The notes under the pieces were generated by a model. That model was not told the DNA's origin. It did no database searches and worked only from the letters and a program-made list of their open reading frames with translations. The position numbers were made by a program, and so were the translations under genes. Shown piece by piece: positions 36,095 to 53,209 of a stretch of 64,000 nt of DNA (position 1 is its first letter; each line of letters opens with the position of its first letter). Source of the DNA: Daucus carota subsp. sativus (Eukaryota > Streptophyta > Magnoliopsida > Apiales > Apiaceae); the NCBI RefSeq assembly GCF_001625215.2, contig NC_030385.2:31583598-31647597 (forward strand). The letters run 5' to 3'.

Positions 36095-38203
36095 AGGTGC
36101 TAACGTCGGATTGTATAACGACTCTCTATTTGGTCTTGCAATTTCATTTAATTTTGTTCAAGTCTGCACCTGAACCGATCTTTTTAAATATTTTATTGTT
36201 TTAGTGGTATTTAATTTTTTTAGTCTAATTTCATTTTTAGTCATATGTTAACACCGTGTTTTTAGAATATTTATTTGAAAATTTGATTTCATATGAGTTT
36301 GCTATCCACAAATCTTCTTTAAAATTTATTATATTTTTATTTTATTTTATTAGCTATGTAATAGTTTGGCTACAAATATTTTCAGAAATAAGAATTTATT
36401 TACGGAGAAAAGTATATGAAACTCCACTCCTTCTTTTTTGAAATATTGCCTTTTTTTATCATATAATGAATATGAAGCACCTTCTTAATATTTATACCAA
36501 AAAATTAGTAAAATATACATTTTTTAGAAAAAAATATTAAGTCCTTGATAAAGAATTTATATTACCAAACACACCTATGCATTAAGTATGATATCATTTA
36601 GATCAACTGACTTCTTTTTTGCTCTATCAATTAGAATCCAATAATATAAGTGGTGAAAATAAGTCATAAAAAAAATTATGATTTTGAACTAATATATTCT
36701 ACCTTAAAAGTTGAAAATTGACTTTGTAATTTCCCAAAAATGACACAACTAATTAAGTTATTTTTGATTTATAATCCCGGAAGCTCCAGACCAAACACCA
36801 CCCATATATTTATATTTATATACATTATGTAAGATCAATTTAGAAAGATATTTATATAACTGTTTATTACTTCTTACCTTCATCATTCTAAAAAAATCGA
36901 AACATTACAATTTTATTCTCACACACTTCTATAATAATTAAATTAACTATCAAACATTTTTGTAGAAATATAAATATTTCAAAACTAATAAATGTTCTTC
37001 TTTTGTAAAACTAATCAAAACCACAAAGGAAAACAAAAGCTCATTTACGCTCAAAAATTTTATATACTCAAATTCGATGATTTTTAGTTTTGTTAGGTCA
37101 AATTCAGTATGAGTCAATGACTTCCGGACATATTTGATGTCTTTACCTATTTACATTGAATCAGTTAAGGATCATGAGAATTGATCTGATGATGATAGTA
37201 TGAGTTCAAAATCTTAAATCTTCGTGTATTTTAATATTGTATTTGATATGTATAATATTTGTTCGTTATTCTTTATTATATATTATATAGTTCATAATTT
37301 TATTGTTTTTTGACTTGTTTGTAGTTAAATATATAACACTATTGTAAATTGTGTTCATGTCTTTGTTATCATCTGTTTAGATTTCCTTTTAATTGAGTAT
37401 TATAATTGTTGGGATTATTTTGTTTTGTGTTTTAAAAACAATCGTGTTGTTATAAATGACTTTGTTTCCTTACATGGCATGAATCTATGCCCGGTTCTTT
37501 TTTCTATTCTCATATTTTTCCTCCTCTTTGTTTTCTTTTTTTTCCGCAGATTCTGTGCCATTTAATTAGATTTTCTTTTAAGTCATTAAAATTTTACGGA
37601 TTAAATTTTCACGGTTATCTCTTCATAATCATTGGTTGGCCGGCAAACATTTTAAAATGACATTTCTCTTTTTCTTTATTAAATCGTGAAATTTTATTTT
37701 TTTTTTAAGATATTTTTTCCTACATCAAAATCTTCATCTTAATGTCCACGAGACAAATCTGCATGTCCTATAATTAGATGAAATACTTCTATATTTTAAC
37801 GCCCTTTAATATTATACTTTCGGGACGACAAAATAAAATAAAAATTTGAAGTACCCGTGAATATTTTGATATGCATTTTGCAGTTTTTTTTCTGTAAAAA
37901 AGGGAGGGAGCAGCGAAATCACAATCAAATCAAAAACAGTTCAAATTCGGATTTCAAATAAATCTAATCAGACCCCAAACACACCCTCCTAGTTCTTTCT
38001 AACTCCGGCACTTTACTCCCCTTTTCGCCGGGGATACACACATAGAAGCCCTAAATACAGTTAGGGTTTATCAATTAGGCATCTAATTCATCTCAAAATC
38101 ATGTCTTTACAACTCTGCGGTGCTTAATTCTCCGTTAGTTTGTGACCCTTTTAGTGTGTTGTGTATATAGAGAAAGTTTAGGGTTTTAATTTGGGGGTCT
38201 GAA
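36095..38203. other. Intergenic region between the two WD40-like copies
   Basis: AT-rich with no recognised gene or clear transposon. The final ~250 bases (including 'gccctaaatacagttagggt' near 38050) are the likely promoter and leader of the downstream copy. Confidence 0.5.
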
Positions 38204-42060
<3,857 letters not shown>

Positions 42061-42785
42061 AGGTGCTCTTACCTTTATAACTGCAACTGGTTGAATTCAC
42101 CCCACAAGCCCAGCTAGAGCAACCGTAAGGAAAATGTTGTGTTCGAAGTTGGTTAAGGTTGTTTTGTGTCCCAACTGTTCCATGCCCTTGTGGTTAATAT
42201 TTGCCCCTTCTTTAATTTGCTCCCTCCTATTAGGGGAGTTTTATTTATTATCAGGGCATATAACGGGTTTTGCAAATTGAGATGTTGAAGTGACACCTGT
42301 TGTAGATGTGTTTTATGAAGATGGGCATACTATGTAAAAGGAACTATGAGTGCTTGATGGACATTTGCATGCAGGAAAGCTCTAACTTCTTCCATTCACA
42401 ATTATTTTTGAAGATATGTGCGTGTGTGCGTGTGTGTGTCCGACGAATCTTAATTTTATTTGTGTTTTTTTTTTTGAAGTAATCATGTTCTTATATCGTC
42501 ACCTTCCTTCAATTTTTTTGGATTGATTGTGCACAAAAACATCTAACTTAAATTCGTGAGATTGTGGTTTATAACTACTCTTGCTTGTAAATTTTTAATA
42601 CTGTATAAACAGCCTTCACTTAAAAGTTGCTTGAACGGAGCAAACAGATAATGCATGAATAATTTTTTCCCATATACAAAATAAATCATATAAAAATTAA
42701 CAACAACAAACATGTCCGATGAACAAAACAAATATTATAAAAGAATAACCAACAAACATACATCAATAATAGTTAATTTATTGAT
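42061..42785. other. 3' flank of the WD40-like gene with a repeat remnant
   Basis: The first ~400 bases are probable 3' untranslated region, with a GT microsatellite near 42422-42440. At about 42566-42640 the words 'tggtttataactact' and 'gtataaacagccttcactta' match part of the dispersed repeat of 1-540 and 42786-43410, a third, partial copy. Confidence 0.6.
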
Positions 42786-43410
42786 ATCATTCATCAATAT
42801 CATGTCAAGACTATATTCTTTTCCCGTGTTTTGGATTTGTCGACTCCTTCATCAATATCATGTCAAGACTATATTCTTTTCCCATGTTTGGATTTGTCGA
42901 CTCCCACATAGCGGTCTAATATTACCTTTACTTGCATGTTTGGATTTGTCGACTCCCACATAGCGGTCTAATATTACCTTTACTTGCAACAACCTTTATT
43001 TTTTTAATACTGTATAAAAAGCTTTCACTTATCGTTGTAGAAAAACGGCATTACCGAGTTAGAAATCGAGCAAGAGAACTATCACCAGAGAGAGGTATGG
43101 TTGCGGTATTGAGAGAAAGAGGAGGTTGTGTTTAGATGATCCAAAGCCCTACAATCTATAGGGTATTTATAGGTGCAGAGAGACTTGTGTGCTACTCTTT
43201 CCCATAATTAAATAATCTGAAACAAAATCAGATTAAAACTTTCAAGTTACCATATTCCATAAATAATGTGAAACAAAATCAAACTAAAAAAGGTAGTTCT
43301 AATTTTTGATATTTTTCATCCAAAAATTCCAGAAAATTAGAAAAATCGAACGGAGCGATGTGAGAGGCGCCACATATACGCCCCTCGCTTCTCCTTTGTA
43401 TAAGTATATT
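42786..43410. repeat. Dispersed repeat, copy 2
   Basis: This matches 1-540 in the same orientation through nearly its whole length. Its left part has expanded. A ~57-base unit starting 'tcatcaatatcatgtcaaga' is present twice (42791-42890), and a ~62-base unit starting 'gtttggatttgtcgactccc' is present twice (about 42887-42990). Confidence 0.85.
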
Positions 43411-43929
43411 GATTGATATATTGATATATTGATTGTCCTTTTTAACTAAAATTATTATCTTTTTTATATTTTTTAACTAAAAAAACTCAACTTTGTAAAA
43501 TTAACATTGTACAACATAGCAGCTACTCTTTTCAAAAAAAATATGTGAAGCTGATCCAACATTAAATAAAAAATGAAGGGAGAGAAAACATTTTCACAGA
43601 AGTATTTTCAAGAAAGGAGTATTATCAAGATATACTTGATCGGGGTGATGTTCAAATTAGAACCAATATTAAAATTAGAACTTAGGACCACACACATCCA
43701 TTAGATGAATTTGAATTCAATGGTCATGATCTGCCTAGCTATATTATATAAATTACAACTTAATGCTATTTAATATACCTTATCTTATATGTAAATCATT
43801 ATTACAAATCATAATAATCATTAAATGCTGCCTACTCATTATAATAATCAGTTAATATATATGCACTTTGTTATAAATGCAAATCAAACCTACAACTTAT
43901 GATTCTCAATCAATTTTAATAATATAATA
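43411..43929. other. AT-rich spacer
   Basis: No gene or defined repeat seen. Confidence 0.4.
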
Positions 43930-44226
43930 TTGTAAAACACGAGATTCTGTTGCAGTACATGTAATATTACAAAAATGAGCTGTTGTTGCAGTATATATCT
44001 AACTAAAATAGATTATAAAACACGAGATTCTGCTACAGTACATGTAATATTACAAAAAACAAGATTATGTTGTAGTACATATCTAACTAAATATATTACA
44101 AAACACGAGATTCTGCTGCAGTACATATCTAGCTCATATAATATTACACAACACGGTATTCTGATGCAGTACATATCTAGCTCTTATAATATTACAAAAT
44201 ACGAAATTCTGCTGTAGTACATATTA
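43930..44226. repeat. Minisatellite, ~47-50 bp unit, about six copies
   Basis: The unit is built on 'aaaacacgagattctgctgc' + 'agtacatatctaactaa' + 'atattac'. Six degenerate copies run head to tail. The 80-codon open frame across part of the array is a by-product of the repeat and I do not regard it as a gene. Confidence 0.85.
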
Positions 44227-45405
44227 ATAATAATAAGACATCAAAACATACACATTCGAATTCTTCGTATTTTACTAAGATATATGAATTAAATATTAAA
44301 TATATTTTTATTGTAAAATGATCAAATAAATTAAGAATGTGCATTAATTGAAGGCATGTATATTTAAATATGTACCATATTAAAACATATTCATATGTTT
44401 AATTTCACATATTAAAATTACTTTCATTTAATGACTATTAATGTGGTTCTAAGGTTCTAAGTTTAAGCGGTTCTGTCTGGAACCTGACCCATTTATTGTT
44501 CGATCGAGTTTTATCAACCGGTCGGTATTATTCTACGGGTCTCCTTAATATATAACATGTTGTAATAAATTCAGTCAGTATGATCGGTTTGTATTTCAAA
44601 TTAAATTTTAATTATAGACGATAAAAATTACAAATGTTATAAATCGGAGACTAATTTTTGTGGCTATAGAGACTTAATCACAGCCATCTATTTCTCACCC
44701 ATCTTAACATAAAATAATAATTCCATAATATATATTGGTGTTCAATCACCGAAATCTTAACAAATAAAAATAATAATTGCATACAAAACAAAGATGTAGT
44801 TGGACATTGATATGATTGGCACCGAACTCATTGTCATTGTCCTGCAACGAATTGAATTTGTTGCAAGACAAAATAACACTTAGATATATCACAAATATAC
44901 GGGACAAATTATTAATATTACATTACTAGAAATGTATGACAAGAATAGTGTAAATTATAAAGATAGTTTTAAATTAAAATTAAAACAAGAAAAGCAGGAC
45001 AAGAATATTAATAATACATTACTAGAAATGCTGGACAAGAATAATTTAAATTATTAATATTACATTATTAGAAATGCAGTACAAAAAATATTTAATCATG
45101 TCCATTAATTGCTAGATTATTTTAATGGTAGATCTTGTAGTCTTTAAGAACTCCAAAGTTTTTGGTCTCCATTGAACCCAACTCTCTCTCTATATATATA
45201 GTGGTGTTCAAAAGGGTAATGTATGAGTGCTTCGCTACGTATCTACATCAAGATTATAGTGGGATCCAGATCTTTATAGTTAGGCAGATCTTAATTACAA
45301 AGATTTCTCTTGATTAATGAGATATCATTGCTTTACTTTGCATTTACATATATATTTAATTTTTAGATTTTCTAATATTAAGAGTGGATATTGTCTTTAA
45401 TGTTA
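44227..45405. other. AT-rich spacer with a diverged tandem repeat
   Basis: At about 44916-45085 the words 'attacattactagaaatg' and 'gacaagaat' recur three times at roughly 70-90 bp spacing. Otherwise no gene or element was recognised. Confidence 0.5.
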
Positions 45406-45709
45406 CTCCCTCCGTCCCCCTCAATTGTTTACATTGGAGGGGGACACGGAAACCAAGACAATGTATGAAAAATGAGTAAAGTTAGATGAAAAGTGGGTAA
45501 AGTGGTGGGACCCGTCAATATTTAATAATAAATTCGAGATAGTGGAGGAAAGTAGTGGGTGTAATAATAGTTTTTATTGTTAAATATGAGATAGTGGGGG
45601 AAGATAGTGAGTGTAATGATGGAAAAAACTTACTATTTATAGTAACGTAAAGAAATGAGAGGGACATCTCAAAATAGTAACTGTAAAGAAATGAGAGGGA
45701 CAGAGGGAG
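45406..45709. mobile_element. Stowaway-like MITE
   Basis: The inverted ends are CTCCCTCCGTCCCCCTCAATT and the complement of ATGAGAGGGACAGAGGGAG, flanked by TA (45404-45405 and 45710-45711). At 304 bp it is longer than the copy in the RING gene. An internal duplication of 'aaagaaatgagagggaca' near its right end explains the extra length. Confidence 0.9.
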
Positions 45710-45729
45710 TATTTGTTATCTTTAAGTTG

Positions 45730-45737
45730 TATAAATA
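45730..45737 (+). promoter_or_regulatory. TATA box of the putative small peptide gene
   Basis: TATAAATA lies 80 bases before the ATG at 45810 and 20 bases after the end of the Stowaway element, in a position that suits a short 5' leader. Confidence 0.5.
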
Positions 45738-45809
45738 ACTACCCAAAGTTCATTTTCTAAGACACATATTAATAGTCTAAACTTTAAAGTACGTACATTA
45801 GGCAAAAAA

Positions 45810-46001
45810 ATGATGAAGAATGGTATTAAATTTAATTTTGAGGGGCTATTAATTATGATGTTACTTATTTTTCGAGAAAATATAAAGGTTTCAGGTGATG
45901 AATGTTGTCAACAATGTGTTGAAGTGTGTGAAGGGAGTTATAGATGTATGTATGAATGCTTTTTACACTGTCCTTACTTCTGCGCTATGTATATTCTTTG
46001 A
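45810..46001 (+). CDS. Possible small cysteine-rich secreted peptide
   Basis: A 63-codon frame starts ATGATG. Residues ~8-27 are hydrophobic (FNFEGLLIMMLLIF) and end near VSG, resembling a secretion signal. The remaining ~34 residues hold eight cysteines spaced C-C-x2-C-x3-C-x5-C-x3-C-x3-C-x3-C. The paired C-x3-C pattern recalls disulfide hairpin peptides of plants, but the linkers differ and I cannot name a family. A donor-like GT at 45989 and an acceptor at 46119 would replace the last four residues (MYIL) with MRKIC, adding a ninth cysteine. A TATA box lies 80 bases upstream. It could be a chance frame in AT-rich DNA. The cysteine density argues otherwise. Confidence 0.45.
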   Translation: MMKNGIKFNFEGLLIMMLLIFRENIKVSGDECCQQCVEVCEGSYRCMYECFLHCPYFCAMYIL

Positions 46002-47463
46002 TTATATACATATATTACTTATATTTACAATTAATAATATATCATATCTTCTTAAATAATATTAAGTTACGATGGTTTTTGTTTGTTGATTAATATCGAT
46101 TATACTTTAAATGTTGCAGGAGGAAAATTTGTTGAAAAGTCAAATGTTGAAGACAGTTCGAATATGAAAGAGAGAAATCAAGAGAAACGAGTAGTAAAAA
46201 ACATTTAGCAATCTTTGTTGATGTTAAATGGATTTTTTTTAAATTAGTTTTGTTGAGGTTATATGACATACTTTTGAAATAAATCAAGATATTTCTTAAC
46301 TCTATATATTTCTAATTTTATACATTTAGTTTATTTATCAATTAATAAAAATATGATATATTTCATATTTTAGAAAATAATGCAACCCATTTTATCATCT
46401 TCATGATTGATTTATACACATCATAAGTATTGTAAAATTTTAAAAACCGAAATTATAGAATAAGCTCAAAAACCATATAAAGAATGAATTTATAATAATT
46501 ATGGGAGGAGGTACATAAAAATTTGATTTACAGGTGCACATTTCTGTTGGAATAATGATTAAAATATTAGTATTGTGTAAAAGCGTGAGAGATGAAGATG
46601 TGCGAGGTAATTTTAGCACAATATTAACAGAAAAATTAAAATTTGATGGGTAACTTAATCATTGTAAATGTGCTTGGTAACTTAATAATAATATTAATAT
46701 AATATGCTCATAATTAATTAATATTGAATTATCTACTAACAATATGCAAAGACTTTTCATTATTGAATTATTTTCTTTTTTTAGAAAAAAAACAATATAC
46801 AAAGACTATATACAAAACAAAATGATATTAATTACCAATTTGAATTATCTTTTGGAGTGGTCGCAACTTAACACATATTACTTTATATAAGAGTTGGGTT
46901 GCTTGAAGTTAAATTGTAGATTTTAGAGTATGAATTTGTAACATTGTAATTAGACAACAACAATGTTGTTATCAAGAATTTAATTTAAAAAAATTAAAAT
47001 ATAAAATATTAGCAATCACTCTCACCACCGTCCAGTCATCAATCTGGATTTATGAACATAGTATACAATAATTACGATAATCAATTAACATATCCATTAT
47101 AACAGACTCAATATGACAATGTCTCCCGTTTTACTATATGTCTTGCAATTCTTGTATAATTATCTTACATTCCAATTAAAATAGAATTGTATGATTAATT
47201 TTTAAAGTGAAAAATGTATGATTATTAAGAAGGGGATTGGATATGTATGAGTTATTATCGTGCACACGAGATTGAGGTTGAACAAAAAAAAACTACAAAG
47301 AAGAAATGAATAAATAATTTCAATAAAATGTTCAAGCAACAATAGGAAAGATCTCGGTACCAACGATACTGAAAGATTATCAAACATACCGTAAAAAATA
47401 TATTTATAGTACTAAAATCATGTGATTCATGTAACTGTACTATATATATATATATATATATAC
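46002..47463. other. AT-rich spacer
   Basis: After the possible second exon of the peptide gene (46120 onward) I see no gene. A (TA)n tract at about 47442-47461 abuts the foldback element. Confidence 0.4.
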
Positions 47464-48478
47464 AATAAATCTTAGCGTACATACATATCCACTACTAATT
47501 CACTACCTGGTTTTTAGGGTAAAACGTGGACCCACTTTGTCACTTGTTTTCATCAACTGTTATCAATTTCCGTGTATTTCAACAAAATTTTTTTGTGACA
47601 AAACAGATTCTTATTTTTAACTTAGCCAAATTTTCACTTTCAACTTCATCCCCAAAAAAACCTCCTTTATATTTAAATTTTACAAAATATATACCGACCA
47701 TAATATAATTATATTTTAGTATATAATATGTAATTTATATAATATTATATTATGCCTTTCATGATTAAATATCAAATTTATCTTGTATCATGTGTCAAAA
47801 ATTATTTTTAAAATTTAATATTATTTGTCTGTATGTTTTTATTGTTAGCAAAATTCTGATAAATACATTACTTAAATAGTAAAAGAAAGAAAAATAACTA
47901 GTACACAATAAATTTATATAGCTCCTGGACTTTTTTTCATCGACAACTTTCACATAATTTTTAAATAAAATCTTAATATACATATATTAATAAAATTATA
48001 TATATATTAATAAAAGTTATAATATTATATGTATAATTATTAATATTATATAATTTTTATTTAAAAACTATGGTCAGTAAATATTAAGCCATATTAAATA
48101 TATAATTATATATATATTAAATATATAACCTCATATGATGATACATCCTCTATAATTTTTTAAATATATATATGATGGATCAAATGCGTATATACTAAAA
48201 TTATAATTATATAAACTCATAATATAATTTTATATAAATTACATATTATATATTAAAATATAATTATATTATAGTCGGTAAATATTTTGTAAAATCAAAA
48301 TTACATAAGAAAGTTTTTCTTGAAATTGAAGTTAAAGGTGAAAATTTGACTAAGTAATAAGAATTTGTTAAAACACACGTAAATCGATAACAAACAGAAG
48401 TGAGAGAGGGGGTCACATGTTACCCTAAAAAGCAGGTAGTGTATTAGTAGTGAATAAGGATGTACGCTAAGATTTATT
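47464..48478. mobile_element. 1-kb foldback element with ~260-290 bp inverted arms
   Basis: The left arm (47464-47755), beginning AATAAATCTTAGCGTACAT, matches the inverted right arm (48218-48478, ending ATGTACGCTAAGATTTATT) along almost its whole length, with substitutions. The 460-bp middle is AT-rich and non-coding. Both ends abut TA repeats, so any target duplication is hidden. The length of the arms suggests a foldback or Mutator-type non-autonomous transposon. Confidence 0.85.
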
Positions 48479-48490
48479 CATATATATATA

Positions 48491-49476
<986 letters not shown>

Positions 49477-49831
49477 ATATATATATATATATATATATAG
49501 GGTCGAGTTCCAGGGAGACCTCACATCTTGAGAGACCCTAGAGACCCTCTAACAGCCGTTGATTACATCAGTAGAAAGTGTATACACTCAAGGGCACGCT
49601 GGTCAGAAACCGTGACAAAATACAGGGCTAAAAACAAAATACGAATTTTATACGAATTCTAAAAAGGGAAGATTCTGAATTGATTATACACCAGCGTCAA
49701 TCATGCGATACTGTAATATTGGAAGGTTTGATTTCAGTTGACAACTACATTATTAGAACAAAACGAAAAAAAACTACAGACGCAGAAGAACTCTCCATAG
49801 AACCCTAGAAGAGACGACGACTGAAACAGGC
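49477..49831. other. TA tract and repeat-like sequence upstream of Ulp1-like copy A
   Basis: A (TA)11-like run (about 49477-49498) is followed by 'agggtcgagttccagggaga' and 'ctctaacagccgttgattac', wording typical of plant transposon ends. No matching inverted end was found downstream. The last ~100 bases are the probable leader of copy A. Confidence 0.5.
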
Positions 49832-52607
49832 ATGGATGAAAAAAGGTTCGTTCTATAAGACAATATTCTGCATACTGTTCCTTTTCATGACGACTTGTTT
49901 ATGGAACCCTAACTAGAATCGCTTATGTTACTTTTTCGTTTTTTCCAATGTACAGGCATGATCGATCGATTGTTAGATTTAGACCTTGTTTGCTTGCAGA
50001 CGTTTTGTCCTCTCTGACCCAGGATCAGAAATCATGGATTTGCTCGACGGGTTTTGGTTTTGTACTAAGTTTTGAACTGAAGGAGTATCCCCTTGAGATA
50101 TCCAGGTTCTTATTAATGGCATTTGAACCAAACCCCCCCTTGTTGAGGTTGGATGAAAGTACTTTTCCTGTAAACGAACAAGATGTTAGTGAGATTCTTG
50201 GTTTACCTATTGGTGAAACAGATGTTGATTTTGGTCTTTCAACCGATGCCATTAAAAGGTGGGCAATCTCTTATGGTCAGGTCGGAAATTGCTACAAGGT
50301 TACACCAGTTGACATTTGCAAAAAAATTGCTGCATGTGACACAGTCAATGAGCCATTTAAAATAAACTTCATATTGCTTCTGAGCAATGTATTTTTTGAG
50401 GGGTCATCCACTCCTTATATTAATACGCGAATGATTCAATTTAATGGTGATTTTGACAACTGCAAGAAATATAATTGGTGTAAGTATCTTATTCAGTGCT
50501 TACAGGAGCAATATGTTGTTTGGAATGAGAATAGGGAAAAAAGGTTCTTCAAAGGATCCCTCGTATTCCTGCTTGTGAGTAGTTTCTTGCAACTATTCCA
50601 TTAAAAGTTCCCCTTCTTTATTAGTTAAAATATCATTAATTTTTTTAACAATGTCTTTGCAGTTTTTTTCATTTGAGAGAGTACTTTTGCATTCTAACAA
50701 GCTTCCAATGGTTCAGCCATCTTTTAGAAGATGGCCAAGTGAAACAGTCTCTGTGATTACATTAGATTGTTTTAAAATTCAAGGCATCTCTCAAACAACA
50801 AATGATGTTCCAACTGATGATAAGGTATGTAATAAATTTCGAATTCTTAAATTCTTTCGAAAACTTGTTAAGTTTTTAAATTTAATTTTTATTACACATT
50901 ATTAGGTAAATCCTGCTGATGATATGGTTACGTCAATCATTCGCGGTGTTTGTAATGACATTAGGAAGGAATTTGATAATGATCTTGATGCAACACCTCA
51001 GGTGCTTTTAAATTCTTTTAAGGTTTTGTATTATTTTTTTTTTGAAATAGTGTTTGTTACCTGTATAATTTTTTTTTTTTGGTTGAATGAGGAATGTAGA
51101 TTCTGATTTCAAATTTAAAAGAGGCACTGGATGATTACAACTCAAAACAAGAAAAATGCATGAGGAACTTACTTTACATTTACGAGCAGTACCCTGGTAG
51201 TGATTCTATTGATGTAATGAAGAATAAATTCGTTAAAATAAATGAGAAGGCTACATGTTTCCTTTATAAGAATTTAGTTCGTGGACTTTTGAATGAAACA
51301 AAAACATCATCTGGAGATCTTGAGCCATTCAATGGAAAATTCAAAAAGCAGCCCACGATTCTATGGGATATCGTGAATTCTGAACAACATGACGACAAGT
51401 AAGAAAAATTTGAAATGCAGTCAATTCTAGATAGCACAGGATTTTTATGTGGCCTCCTCATTTTTTCTTTCATCTGTTTCAGTATGGTTTTTTTCAAATG
51501 GAGGTCTGTGTTTGCTTGCAAGATTGATTTCATGTCCCTGAATTTTGGAGAGATGGTACTGTCGTCAGTAATAGATGTCTGGAGCTGTGTATTGAATTTG
51601 CTTGTCCCAACTGCGGATAATTCTTCAGCAAGGAGGCTTTTTTGTTTCACACAGAACACAGTGAGTTTTTTTTCCATAAAAAGTGAAAAACAGTCATAAT
51701 GAACCTATTATACTTGTCATTTGGCTAATAGAAGATGACTTGAATTAATTTTAGATTGGTATCATAAATGCAACCAAACAAATACCATATGAGAGGATGA
51801 ATCAGGTTTTCGTGGAAAACATAGAAGATACAATGAGGCTTTATGATGTCCGTCTTGAGGATCTAAGCATGGTACTGGGAACTCTGCCTTTAAATTTGCT
51901 TTTGTAATGCAATTTTAAATTCACTGACTAGTTGAAATTTGTTTCATGTAGATTTTCTTTCCAATGATTGCATCGAACCATCATTATGTTGTTGTGTATG
52001 ATTTACGTTCGCCTAGCAGGGAAATTTTAGACAACAGAAGATCTGATAGAACATTACTTCAATTGTATGGTGATCAGATAGATGTCTTGGTAAACACTGA
52101 AACATTAATTCAAATTTTGTGAATCTATTTTAATACCACATTTAATTTTTTCATCTATTTGATGCTTCTATCTTTTTATATTCAGCATAAACACTTCACT
52201 ATGTTTCTGAACAAGAAGAAAGCTTCGAAAAGTATTGATTACTTTTCCATAGTGCCTGAACGTTTAGAGATGGAGTGGCAGACTGTTTACAATGATGTTG
52301 ATTGCGGTGTTTTCGTTATGCATCATATGGGGACGTATTTTGGTGGAGGTACTTCAAGTTGGGATGCTAAGATCAAAAAAGAAAGTGTATGTGTTGTGTT
52401 TTTTTTTTACCGAATTCGTTATTATGCATTTACCTTTTACTAATTGCTGGTATTTATAATAATTTGTTATGCACACAGTATGAACAAGTGATGCAGCTAA
52501 ATGATCTAAGGCAGGACATGTTGCACACAATACTGACTTCGAACAACAATGAGAAGTCTCGGGAACTGCACGAACTCTGCGTTACTTTCCATGGAGGGAA
52601 TTTTTGA
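49832..52607 (+). CDS. Ulp1-like protease copy A: plant N-terminal domain + C-terminal C48 protease
   Basis: Ten exons give 650 aa: 49832-49845, 49956-50574, 50663-50824, 50906-51001, 51100-51398, 51483-51660, 51755-51871, 51952-52089, 52186-52386 and 52479-52607. All introns are GT-AG and in phase. Exon 1 has only 14 coding bases (MDEK). Residues ~12-211 form a plant-specific domain with STGFGFVLSFEL, EQDVSEILGLPIGE and a YNWCKYLI segment, reminiscent of plant-mobile-domain/DUF1985-like regions. Residues ~400-608 form a Ulp1/C48 cysteine-protease fold with His505 (SNHHYV), Asp522 (EILDNR), Gln573 and Cys581 (VDCGVF). Such enzymes remove SUMO or related modifiers. Many plant relatives ride on Mutator-like transposons. 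Copy B lies tail-to-tail 0.6 kb away. Confidence 0.88.
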
Positions 52608-53209
52608 TGATAAAAATGGAATGTAGTACTATTATTTAAAACGCCTATTATCTAGCAGACCATTTCTTACTGTTAAGAATTAGACTCGCAAGATTTATTG
52701 CTTTAAGTTTTGATGTTTTCTGGATACTGATGTTTCTATTTTTAATAAATCTTTTCCATTGAATTCTAATTTAGTACAATTATTTTACAAACAAATAACG
52801 TTTTGGCAAATAGTTATAAGTTTATATCACGAATTCAGAAATAATATACTCACACATGTTTTTCGTTCATGAAAAAAAAAGCAATATGTTTTTCATTAAA
52901 AGATTAAATTGTCTCTTATATAGGAACATTTAATTTATTTGATACATGTCAAAGCAGTATCTTTCATCAGTTTAAAAGAAATCACTAAAACAGAACAAAA
53001 GTTTATGTTTGTATTCCTGCGAATAAATATTTTAATATATTAAATGTTGAAAACAAAATATAAGTAAAACATCTTTTTATTATATTAAACTCAGGAAATT
53101 CTTATAAGGAGCACACAGGAACACAAAAAAAAAAAGACGGCAAACCGGGAAATATGTCCATCAAAAACACTAAGAACAAAATACGCATGTTTTAAAATCC
53201 AGAAAGCTT
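52608..53209. other. Spacer between convergent Ulp1-like copies A and B
   Basis: AT-rich 3' flanks of both genes, with no recognised repeat or gene. Confidence 0.5.

Noticed and set aside
42712-43135. Two overlapping 67-83 codon frames
   Set aside because: They read through the duplicated part of the dispersed repeat; the repeated peptides mirror the DNA repeat.
43975-44217. 80-codon Cys/Tyr-rich frame
   Set aside because: It is an artefact of the minisatellite; the peptide repeats with the DNA unit and has no start context.
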